Origin: Ardenticatenaceae bacterium
Lineage (GTDB): Bacteria; Chloroflexota; Anaerolineae; Promineifilales; Promineifilaceae
Assembly (NCBI GenBank): GCA_020634315.1
Contig: JACKBV010000013.1
Span: 1 to 64,000 of the forward strand
DNA length: 64,000 bases
Direction: 5' to 3'
The notes beneath the pieces were generated by a model, which saw only the letters and a program-made list of their open reading frames with translations, was not told where the DNA came from and did not search any database. Each line of letters starts with the position of its first letter. Positions within the stretch are counted from its first letter, which is position 1. Made by a program: the position numbers and the translations under genes. Of the stretch, positions 34,794 to 44,648 are shown piece by piece.

Positions 34794-36197
34794 ATGAATG
34801 CACGAAAATTAGCTCAATTAGGGATACCGAATGGGGAAGCGATGAAATTGGCGGGAACGGCCGTACGCGATGCACGCCAAATGGGCATTCCCAAACGGGA
34901 CATACCAGATTTACTTGCTGCGGTTGTCGAAAACCCATCCGACTATACCCAGGACGCCCTTTTGGGCGATCTGGCAAATGCGCTGTTGTCACAACAAACG
35001 GCCGTTTCCGAATTCCGCCCGCGCACACAACCAGCCCCATACCACATCTGGGGGCGCAACCTGGAAAAAGGCTCCCTCGACCAGATGGCAAACGCCGTAC
35101 AACTTCCCGTTGCGGTACGCGGTGCGCTTATGCCCGATGCCCATGTCGGATATGGCTTGCCCATCGGTGGCGTTCTGGCAACGCGCAACGCCGTCATCCC
35201 CTATGCCGTGGGCGTGGACATCGCCTGCCGTATGAAAATGACAGTGCTTGACCTCTCGCCGCACGTCATTCGTGGCGAACAGAAGCGTCTCGCTAATGCC
35301 ATCGAAGCGGAGACACGCTTTGGCATTGGTGCCGGCTTTTCACGCCAGCAGCGGCGAGATCACCCCGTGTTGGAAGAAGATTGGTCAGTCAGCTCCATCA
35401 CACAACGCGGCCGTGATAAGGCATGGGAGCAGCTTGGCACCAGTGGCAGTGGCAATCACTTCGTTGAATTTGGCGTGTTAGAAGTGTTCGATGACGAAGT
35501 TGGCTTGCCGCAAGGGCAATATCTGGCTTTGCTTAGCCACAGCGGGAGTCGTGGTACCGGGGCGGCTGTCTGTAACCATTACAGCAAACTGGCGATGGAC
35601 TTACACCCCGAACTGCCCAAACAGTTGCGTCATCTGGCGTGGCTGGACTTGAACAGTGATCCCGGCCGTGAATATTGGGCAGCCATGCAGCTAATGGGAT
35701 TATACGCCGCGGCAAACCATGCCCTAATTCACAAGCACATTGCCAAAAACTTAGGGGCTAAAGTGCTGCTGGATATTGAAAATCACCATAACTTCGCCTG
35801 GAAGGAAGAGCATGATGGCGAGACAGTGATTGTGCATCGTAAAGGGGCAACCCCCGCCGGTAGAGGCGTTTTGGGCATTATTCCCGGCTCAATGGGTGCG
35901 CCAGGATTTGTGGTGCGGGGTTTGGGCAATGAGACTGCGTTGCAATCGGCGGCGCATGGAGCCGGCCGTCGTATGAGTCGCAAACAGGCGATGCAAAGTT
36001 ACACCTGGTCTGAGGTGAAGCGGTTCCTGCGTGAACGAGACGTTACCTTGTTGTCTGCCGGGTTGGATGAAGTGCCCATGGCCTATAAAGATATTCACGA
36101 AGTCATGGCCGCGCAGTCAGACCTGGTGGAGGTGATGGCTCGTTTTGACCCCCGGCTGGTAAAAATGGCTCCACATGGAGAGAAGCCGGAAGATTAG
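34794..36197 (+). CDS. rtcB: RtcB family RNA ligase
   Basis: A 467-aa RtcB homologue, expected length. RtcB joins RNA 2',3'-cyclic phosphate or 3'-phosphate ends to 5'-OH ends with GTP and Mn2+. Visible motifs: MPDAHVGYGLPIGG (113-126), GVDIACRM with metal Cys145, GSGNHFVEFG (His222), SHSGSRGTG, ENHHNFAW (His331 region) and AAHGAGRRMSR with the guanylylated His388. GVDIACRM differs from the GVDIGCGM of E. coli-type RtcB and marks a subfamily. No archease (usual activator) is adjacent. It follows the sulfurtransferase gene. The gene is free of the exact ACGGCCGT after its first 70 codons. Confidence 0.94.
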   Translation: MNARKLAQLGIPNGEAMKLAGTAVRDARQMGIPKRDIPDLLAAVVENPSDYTQDALLGDLANALLSQQTAVSEFRPRTQPAPYHIWGRNLEKGSLDQMANAVQLPVAVRGALMPDAHVGYGLPIGGVLATRNAVIPYAVGVDIACRMKMTVLDLSPHVIRGEQKRLANAIEAETRFGIGAGFSRQQRRDHPVLEEDWSVSSITQRGRDKAWEQLGTSGSGNHFVEFGVLEVFDDEVGLPQGQYLALLSHSGSRGTGAAVCNHYSKLAMDLHPELPKQLRHLAWLDLNSDPGREYWAAMQLMGLYAAANHALIHKHIAKNLGAKVLLDIENHHNFAWKEEHDGETVIVHRKGATPAGRGVLGIIPGSMGAPGFVVRGLGNETALQSAAHGAGRRMSRKQAMQSYTWSEVKRFLRERDVTLLSAGLDEVPMAYKDIHEVMAAQSDLVEVMARFDPRLVKMAPHGEKPED

Positions 36198-36289
36198 CAA
36201 ACCTGAAAGGGATTAGAGCACTCTCCTATATAGCTAGAATCGTGGTAGGAAATAGGTTTTCCCCTGTAAACACAAACTGTTGTTGTGTA

Positions 36290-36500
36290 ATAATCTTCCT
36301 CTAAAAGTAGCCTCCCGGAGGTTCGTCTCATGCAATGGACGTTCCACTGATAATCTTCGGGAGGTTTGTTTTTCATTTACGGCCGTCGGCGCATCCGGTG
36401 AAGTCTCTTCGCAAATAAACCTCCGGGAGGCTCCAGAGGGGATTCTGTTACGCGCTAAACCCCCAGAGGTTCGTTTTATGGAGCATGAAGTCTCTTTCCT
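36290..36500. repeat. CCTCCCGGAGG composite repeats, copies C and D
   Basis: The stretch after rtcB holds two units. Copy C: CTCTAAAAGTAGC, CCTCCCGGAGG, CTCATG, GTTCCACTGATAA, TCTTCGGGAGG, TTTTTCATTTA, a GGCCGTCGGCGC segment and TGAAGTCTCTT. Copy D: AATAAACCTCCGGGAGGC followed by a diverged CCCCCAGAGGTTCGTTTTATGGAGCATGAAGTCTCTT. The layout matches copies A and B near 6.6-6.9 kb. I see no gene in 36198-36501. Confidence 0.7.
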
Positions 36501-36501
36501 A

Positions 36502-37038
36502 TCAAGGAATGGCAGGTTTGCTGCGCACAAAGAACGCTACAATGAGTGCGGGAATTGCCATGAGCGGTATAGCCGGTAATGATGCCGTTAGATGGAAGGC
36601 ATAATCATCATATCCAGCCATGCCTTCGGTGCCGGGCAAGACCATGAAACTTGGTTTTAGTGTTACCCCAATAAGCCAGTCGAGGATAGTGAGGTCAAAC
36701 AGCCAAAAATAAGCGAATAGCGCATAGGTGTGCCAAAACGCGGCTTTGAAGGTGAGCGCCCCGCCATTTTCTTCTCGTAATTTGCGATTTGACCAAATTA
36801 CCCCACCTAAAAGTATGCCGAAAAATGGGATGGTCAAAATCATCGATTGGATTTGTGCCTTTTTACTTTTTGGGCCAAACGCGGCTTTGATGTCTGGTGG
36901 ATAATCTTGCAGCCACATTTCTGCATTGATGGCGAGTGATGAGTAAATTAATACGCTCAATGTGCTGTTCATGACGGTGCCGTCAAGGAGGGCTCGCCGC
37001 CAGGAAATGATAGGAGAATGTGATGTTTGTGTACTCAT
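36502..37038 (-). CDS. Four-helix membrane protein, unknown function
   Basis: A 178-aa protein with about four hydrophobic segments (about 22-40, 66-83, 100-122 and 148-170). Charged residues cluster in the loops (PKSKKAQ, NRKLREENG). I recognise no family. It is single on its strand and is preceded 124-151 bp upstream by a 28-bp perfect palindrome that may be its operator. Its downstream side borders the composite repeats. Base composition is somewhat AT-richer than its neighbours. Confidence 0.6.
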   Translation of the reverse strand: MSTQTSHSPIISWRRALLDGTVMNSTLSVLIYSSLAINAEMWLQDYPPDIKAAFGPKSKKAQIQSMILTIPFFGILLGGVIWSNRKLREENGGALTFKAAFWHTYALFAYFWLFDLTILDWLIGVTLKPSFMVLPGTEGMAGYDDYAFHLTASLPAIPLMAIPALIVAFFVRSKPAIP

Positions 37039-37161
37039 AATAGATTGACTCCAGTGTGATAGGACAGGAAAGTTGATTTTTCAAATGCCCTAAACCCGCA
37101 CACTACTTTTGTTTGTGAAGCGAACTATATTTTGCCACTGTGCCCCATGTGGGCGGCAAAA

Positions 37162-37189
37162 TAATATTTTAGATATATCTAAAATATTA
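37162..37189. promoter_or_regulatory. 28-bp perfect palindrome, operator candidate
   Basis: The perfect dyad runs from TAATATTTTAGATA to TATCTAAAATATTA. It lies in the 307-bp gap 37039-37345, upstream of the membrane-protein gene. It has no T-run or GC stem, so a protein-binding operator fits better than a terminator. TATATC-centred dyads of this kind are seen for some PadR- or TetR-like repressors, but none is encoded nearby. Confidence 0.5.
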
Positions 37190-37259
37190 ACTAAGGCATC
37201 GTGAAATGTCAATCTGCAAATCGAGGTAAATGAGACTTAAATTGCGTGATAACTGGGAC

Positions 37260-37307
37260 AAAATAAAACAGCGCTGGTCTCTCATATAACCGGCGCTGTT
37301 TTATTTT
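37260..37307 (-). terminator. Intrinsic terminator of the DUF971 gene
   Basis: A 15-bp stem AAAATAAAACAGCGC / GCGCTGTTTTATTTT with an 18-nt loop, 39 bp past the stop of the DUF971 gene on the minus strand. The A/T arms supply the T-run in either direction. Confidence 0.85.
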
Positions 37308-37345
37308 GTGAATTTGGTGGTTGGAGGCGTTACAAATTATGAAGA

Positions 37346-37663
37346 TCAGGCACACGCCTGGCGTAAATAATCCCAGGTGAAAATGCCTGTGTCATGGCCG
37401 TCGCTCCAGACAATCTGGATCGCGTAGCTACCTACTGTGAGGATGTTTTGGATGCTGATCCCTTCATTTTTTGTTGAATAAAGCACGTCTATATCGGGCG
37501 GGCCACCCATGTTATCATGGCCGCCTTTGCATGTAACACAGGGACAAATAGCACGCAGTCCAGCGAAGGGGTATTGACAGGTTTTGCCATCACTCCAGGT
37601 GATGGAGAGGATACGTTGGTTACGATCGGCGGTGACGCCAGTGGGGCGGATGTTTTGAGTCAT
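37346..37663 (-). CDS. DUF971 (GBBH-like N-terminal) domain protein
   Basis: A 105-aa protein. ITWSDGKTCQYPFAGLRAICPC and YAIQIVWSDGHDTGIFTWDYLRQ match the small DUF971 fold, related to the N-terminal domain of gamma-butyrobetaine hydroxylase. Relatives are linked to iron-sulfur cofactor metabolism in some bacteria; here there are Cys residues in CPCVTCKGGHDN. The start at 37663 has a CGGAG site; the longer frame adds six residues. It follows the GNAT-nitrilase gene with a 14-bp gap on the same strand. Confidence 0.85.
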   Translation of the reverse strand: MTQNIRPTGVTADRNQRILSITWSDGKTCQYPFAGLRAICPCVTCKGGHDNMGGPPDIDVLYSTKNEGISIQNILTVGSYAIQIVWSDGHDTGIFTWDYLRQACA

Positions 37664-37677
37664 GATTACTCCGTGTT

Positions 37678-39261
37678 TCATTCTACGCGAATGATTTTAA
37701 TGGGGATATTTGCGCGTAGTGTGTAAAGGTCGGGGCGGCGGTCGTGTAACGGCCGTACACTGCCCACTTCGCGCTGTTGTGCCAGACTGTTCAAATCCAG
37801 GTCAGCAATGACGACTGTCTCTACGTTGGGATCTGCTAAAGCGGCCGTTGCTTCCAACGGAAAAGCAAAATCGCTGGGCGTGATAATCGCCGACTGGCTG
37901 TAATTGAGCAAGTAGGACGGGGTAGTTGGTAGATTACCGGCGTTGCCTGCCAGGGCAACGTAAATGTAATTTTCCACAGCACGCGCATGAGCGCTGTAGC
38001 GCACACGATAATAGGCTTTCTTTTCGTCGGTGCTAAACGGGACAAAGATTGCCTCGGCTCCGGCCAATGTTAACAGTCGTGCTACTTCTGGGAATTCGAT
38101 GTCGTAGCAAATCTGAATAGCAATGCGGGCCAGCGGTGTTTCAAAGATTTTGAGTTCTGTTCCCCCTTGCACATCCCAATTTTCGCGTTCGTAGGGGGTA
38201 ACATGTAGTTTATCTTGGGTGTGTACCTGACCGGATGGGGTGAAAAGATAGGCGGTATTGAATAGCTTGCCATCGCGCATCGTGGGATGTGACCCACCAA
38301 TGATGTAGAGGCGATATTGTTGTGCCAGTCGTGTAAACAGATCGAGATAGCGGTCTGTGTAGGTGGTGAGTTGGGAAACGGCCGTTTTCGGGTCTACATC
38401 TGGTGCCATCAGGCTAAACAACTGCACAGTTAGCAGTTCCGGCAGTAGCAAGAAATGACAATGGTAAGTGTCAGCAGACATGGCAAAAAAAGTCGCAATT
38501 TGCGCGAACTCATCCCAATTTTGTAAGGGACGCATAAGCCATTGGGCAGCGGCAACGCGAATCGTGCGAATCGGCCGTTGCAGCGGTGCGGCGGCAATGC
38601 GCCGCCGTTCTGGCTTAAAATCGGGGTTCGGCCATTCAAGCCATGTGGCGTAATTCAGGCTTTGTTCATCTTCAACAAAATCAAGCAGCACTCGTTTTAC
38701 CTGATAACCCGCTTGCAGATGGGCATTGAGAGCCGTATCGTTGAGTTCGCCAGCAATGACGCGGCGCACGTATGCTTCGGCTGTCATCTGGCTGCTGACT
38801 TTGTGATAGTTGGGGATACGGCCGTATGCGACCATACGCCGCAGATTATACTTGCGCAGCAGTTGCAATCGCTTTTGGTAAAGCCGTTTAGAGACACCGC
38901 GCCGTCGAAAGTTAGGATGAACGCCAATATCTGCACCGTAGAGCGTGTCGCCAGTGGGGGCGTGGGTGCTAAATGTGCCCGAACCGGTCAATTCCTGATA
39001 GGTGTACCAATGGGCTTCGTCATCTAGCTGTACAATGAGAGATGTCGCATAACCAATTACCTGCCCATTTAGCTCGGCGAGAAATTGTCCTTCGGGGAAG
39101 GCGGCAAACTGCATTTCATACAGGCGACGGCCGTATAAATCCTCATCATCATACAAATTTCCATAGACAGCACGATGGCAAGCAATAATTCCTGGGATGT
39201 CGGCATCCGTCCATGCTCGTACTTTTATGCGTCCTTTGGCGGCTGTCGGCTGGTTTGTCAT
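37678..39261 (-). CDS. Fused GNAT acetyltransferase and carbon-nitrogen hydrolase
   Basis: A 527-aa fusion. The N-terminal GNAT domain (about 10-210) has LYGADIGVHPNFRRRGVSKRL as acetyl-CoA motif A. The C-terminal nitrilase-superfamily domain (about 232-525) has the full Glu-Lys-Cys triad: Glu275 (LLLPELLT), Lys351 (QDKLHVTPYE) and Cys385 (IQICYDIEFPE). Such fusions are known in many bacteria as amidohydrolases of uncertain substrate. I chose ATG 39261 (MTNQPTA). It lies between valS and the DUF971 gene, all on the minus strand. Confidence 0.9.
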   Translation of the reverse strand: MTNQPTAAKGRIKVRAWTDADIPGIIACHRAVYGNLYDDEDLYGRRLYEMQFAAFPEGQFLAELNGQVIGYATSLIVQLDDEAHWYTYQELTGSGTFSTHAPTGDTLYGADIGVHPNFRRRGVSKRLYQKRLQLLRKYNLRRMVAYGRIPNYHKVSSQMTAEAYVRRVIAGELNDTALNAHLQAGYQVKRVLLDFVEDEQSLNYATWLEWPNPDFKPERRRIAAAPLQRPIRTIRVAAAQWLMRPLQNWDEFAQIATFFAMSADTYHCHFLLLPELLTVQLFSLMAPDVDPKTAVSQLTTYTDRYLDLFTRLAQQYRLYIIGGSHPTMRDGKLFNTAYLFTPSGQVHTQDKLHVTPYERENWDVQGGTELKIFETPLARIAIQICYDIEFPEVARLLTLAGAEAIFVPFSTDEKKAYYRVRYSAHARAVENYIYVALAGNAGNLPTTPSYLLNYSQSAIITPSDFAFPLEATAALADPNVETVVIADLDLNSLAQQREVGSVRPLHDRRPDLYTLRANIPIKIIRVE

Positions 39262-39321
39262 ATAAACCTTAGTAGCAGGCTGCCTATTGATTTGCAGCCT
39301 GCTATACAAATTTGCGAGATT

Positions 39322-42018
<2,697 letters not shown>

Positions 42019-42085
42019 AGTTTCGTCCTTTAATGTGTTCGTGCGTTAATGCGATAAAGTGGCTGTTGTTAGAGCCTTATCGCAC

Positions 42086-42375
42086 TAAAAAAGCTCTCCC
42101 ATCCTGCACAAGGACGAGAGAGCTGTTGTCTCACGCGGTACCACCCTGATTCCGTAAATGGTAACTGGTGGTAATCGGTTTGCCGATTACGCGTTACAGA
42201 TTACCTGTTTACGACACTCTTGGCTGTAACGGGCTGACCCGGCTGCGGCTACTGTTTTCACCACAACAACTCTTGGGCGACTTCGGCAACGGCCGTTTCC
42301 GGCAGGCTTTCAGCCAATGACCTGCTTCTCTGGTGGGGGCACGCTGCGTACTATTCCCATTCAACGTTTTTGATT
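42086..42375 (-). promoter_or_regulatory. T-box leader controlling valS
   Basis: On the minus strand the leader starts near GAATGGGAATAGTACGCAGCG with AGAGAAGCAGG and a stem I region. It contains the T-box sequence AGGGTGGTACCGCGT (42133-42147). It ends in a terminator: AGCTCTC/GAGAGCT stem with a T-run, 42086-42124. T-boxes bind uncharged tRNA, here presumably tRNA-Val, and prevent termination. I could not fix the specifier codon. One ACGGCCGT palindrome (42289-42296) lies inside the stem I region. A TAATCGG/CCGATTA inverted repeat (about 42171-42200) lies between stem I and the antiterminator. The rest of the 42019-42716 gap holds a repeat-terminator (42640-42702) and no gene I can support. 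Confidence 0.85.
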
Positions 42376-42639
42376 ATGTGGGTGTGTTTACACCGGGTGG
42401 AAGTATAACAAGGGGGGAAGGAGGGGGCAAGGGAAACGGCCGTTGCTTTCATCGAACTTTGTCATTTGGCATGGGAACATTTCGATAAGGCGGTTGCCTT
42501 TAACGGCAAACCCTATTATGCTCTACGCTTCACTATCGCACTGCTCGAAATTTCTGCAAGTAATCGTCATGACATGCATCTTCTGGAGCCTTTCTCGAGG
42601 AGATTTCATGAATGGCGACACACAACCACGAATGGAGCC

Positions 42640-42702
42640 AACCTCCCGGAGGTTATCAATGGCAGGCTCGTCGCATACGATCAACCTCCGGGAGGCTTTT
42701 TT
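42640..42702 (+). repeat. CCTCCCGGAGG inverted pair with T-run in a 5' leader
   Basis: Arms AACCTCCCGGAGGTT (42640-42654) and AACCTCCGGGAGGC (42683-42696) pair and are followed by CTTTTTTG. This looks like an intrinsic terminator placed 15 bp before the start of the methyltransferase gene, with its ribosome site (GAAAGGAG) right after. It could act as an attenuator, or be a mobile repeat that landed there. Confidence 0.65.
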
Positions 42703-42716
42703 GAAAGGAGAAAGCT

Positions 42717-43583
42717 ATGACCGATTTTGATCCCCATGTGCATGAAGCGTTGAAGCGTGAAATTGTTGGCGTTTATGACCGTGCAGCACGCAGCTATGAC
42801 CGTGTTGGCATCAAGCAATTTTCTTATTATGCCAATCGTTTCGTGGAAAAGTTGGACATTGCGCCAGGTGCGCAAATTCTCGATGTCGCTACCGGTCGTG
42901 GCGCACTTTTGTTTGCGGCGGCGGAAAAAGTCGGGCCGACAGGGCGCGTTATTGGCATTGATCTTGCCCCCAACATGCTTGCCGAAACGGCCGTAGAAAT
43001 TGAAGCGCGTGGCCTTGTGCAAGCCGAAGTGCGCAAGGCAGATGCCGATACAGTCACTTTCCCCGACCACTCATTCGACTATATTTTGTGCGGATTTGCC
43101 CTGCACTTCCTCGATTATCCGCACGCATTGGTGCGTTTTCGCCAGATGTTGAAACCGGGCGGCGTCATTGCTACCACGCATCCCTATGTCCCCACGGATA
43201 ATGCCGAGAATTTTGAACGATGGAAGTGGTTGTTTACCTTGACGCGCGAAGTCTTCCCGCCAGATTTTGTGCCGCCTGCTTCCTGGATTGCGCCCAATCG
43301 CCTCAATACGCCGGACCGTATCAGCGCAGCTTTGCGTGAAGCGGGCTTTGTTGATATTGCTGTGACACAAGAAGAGGCTGTGTTGTATTTTGCCGATGAG
43401 GAAGATTGGTGGCAATGGGAATGGTCGCAGGGATCACGTTTTTGGGTGGAGGGGATGTCACCCGAAGGATTGGTGCACTTTAAGACCGCTGCCTTTGCCC
43501 GATTGCAGGAGATGAAAGAGCCACAAGGCATCCCGATGTTGGATGGCGCTTTGCTGGCTGTTGCCAGGACGCCGGGCGGTTAG
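42717..43583 (+). CDS. Class I SAM-dependent methyltransferase
   Basis: A 288-aa methyltransferase resembling the UbiE/MenG group. Motif I is QILDVATGRGALLFAA (about 56-70), followed by GRVIGIDLAPNML and FPDHSFDYILCGFALHFLDYP (motif II/post-II) and MLKPGGVIATTHPYV (motif III). The substrate is unknown; no quinone-biosynthesis genes are adjacent. The ATG has a strong AAAGGAG site. It is single on the plus strand, downstream of the repeat hairpin. Confidence 0.88.
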   Translation: MTDFDPHVHEALKREIVGVYDRAARSYDRVGIKQFSYYANRFVEKLDIAPGAQILDVATGRGALLFAAAEKVGPTGRVIGIDLAPNMLAETAVEIEARGLVQAEVRKADADTVTFPDHSFDYILCGFALHFLDYPHALVRFRQMLKPGGVIATTHPYVPTDNAENFERWKWLFTLTREVFPPDFVPPASWIAPNRLNTPDRISAALREAGFVDIAVTQEEAVLYFADEEDWWQWEWSQGSRFWVEGMSPEGLVHFKTAAFARLQEMKEPQGIPMLDGALLAVARTPGG

Positions 43584-43596
43584 AAGGAAACGGCCG

Positions 43597-44592
43597 TTAC
43601 CCGCGATAAACCTGCTCTAACCGATAAATGGCGTACAGCGCCGCTATCACAACCACGCCGCCAATCAAATACCCTTCCAACACCGTTGCACGGGTCAGGA
43701 AAATCCCAACCAGGCCAAATGCACCTGCTGCCAGATAAAGGATCAACACCGCTTCACGCTGGCTGAACCCCATTTTCACCAGGCGGTGGCTGCTGTGATC
43801 TTTCCCGGCTGTGTTTGGGCTGACACCACGACGCAGGCGCGAAATGACCACTAAAGTTGTGTCGAAAATAGGCAGCCCCAAAATCATCACGGGAATCATC
43901 CAGGTCACGACATTTTCGTTTTCAGGAAAGCGCAGTTGCAACCCCAAAATTGCCAGCACAAATCCGAGGAAGAGTGCGCCAACATCTCCCATGAAAATCT
44001 GTGCCGGTTTGAAGTTGTAGCGCAAAAAGCCAAGACAGGCCCCCAAAACGGCCGCGGCCAATGCCGACACCAAAAATTGCTCGTTCAATGCGCCCAGCAG
44101 CAGCATGAAGGCTGCGGCAACGGCACTAATGCCGGCGCTGAGGCCATCCATGTTGTCCAGGAAGTTAATGGCATTGCTGATGCCCGCCAACCAGAAAAAC
44201 GTAATCGCATAATTGAGCAGGTCGGGAATCGGCAGACGCACGCGCACACCGAAATAAGCCAGGATCAGGAATCCGGCAAACTGTCCGCCCAACTTGGCCC
44301 ACGCTGGCAAACTGTAACGGTCATCAATGAGGCCGATAAGCGCCACGATGGTCAGCGCCAGCAAAATGCCAATCACCTGCTCTGGCGGGCGTCCGCGATA
44401 GTAAAGCAAAACGGCCACGATGGCACCGCCAAAAATGGCGACGCCGCCCATGAGCGGCATAGGTGTGCTGTGCAATTTGCGCTGCGCCGGAGCATCGACA
44501 AAGCCGATGTCAATGGCGATGCGACGCACCCAGGGAATGCTAAAGCTGGTGATGGCAAGAGCGATAAAGAAGATGGCAATAATGGCACGCAT
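43597..44592 (-). CDS. WecA/TagO-like polyprenyl-phosphate sugar-1-phosphate transferase
   Basis: A 331-aa polytopic protein with about ten membrane segments. Family residues: LIGLIDDRYSLPAWAK (the DD pair), NAINFLDNMDGLSAG (NFxDNxDGLS), FMGDVGALFLGF, GLPIFDTTLV and the cytosolic DHSSHRLV block. Enzymes of this type load GlcNAc-1-phosphate or a similar sugar on undecaprenyl phosphate and start O-antigen, teichoic or capsule units. I chose ATG 44592; a frame to 44649 overlaps the stop of the preceding gene. It closes the polysaccharide locus and probably supplies its initiating step. Confidence 0.9.
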   Translation of the reverse strand: MRAIIAIFFIALAITSFSIPWVRRIAIDIGFVDAPAQRKLHSTPMPLMGGVAIFGGAIVAVLLYYRGRPPEQVIGILLALTIVALIGLIDDRYSLPAWAKLGGQFAGFLILAYFGVRVRLPIPDLLNYAITFFWLAGISNAINFLDNMDGLSAGISAVAAAFMLLLGALNEQFLVSALAAAVLGACLGFLRYNFKPAQIFMGDVGALFLGFVLAILGLQLRFPENENVVTWMIPVMILGLPIFDTTLVVISRLRRGVSPNTAGKDHSSHRLVKMGFSQREAVLILYLAAGAFGLVGIFLTRATVLEGYLIGGVVVIAALYAIYRLEQVYRG

Positions 44593-44611
44593 AGGTTTGG
44601 GAGGAGTAGAA

Positions 44612-44641
44612 AGAGAAGAGAGACATACATCTCTCTTCTCT
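44612..44641. terminator. GAGAAGAG hairpin between two polysaccharide genes
   Basis: Arms AGAGAAGAGAG (44612-44622) and CTCTCTTCTCT (44631-44641), 11 bp, with an 8-nt loop. It lies in the 56-bp gap between the giant membrane protein and the WecA-like gene. No T-run follows, so partial termination or mRNA processing is more likely than a full stop. Similar sequence is found at 24278-24320. Confidence 0.45.
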
Positions 44642-44648
44642 CCACTCA

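Noticed and set aside
42466..42720. An 84-codon open frame upstream of the methyltransferase
   Set aside because: It runs through the repeat hairpin and the ribosome site of the next gene, has no ribosome site of its own, and its translation is not protein-like.
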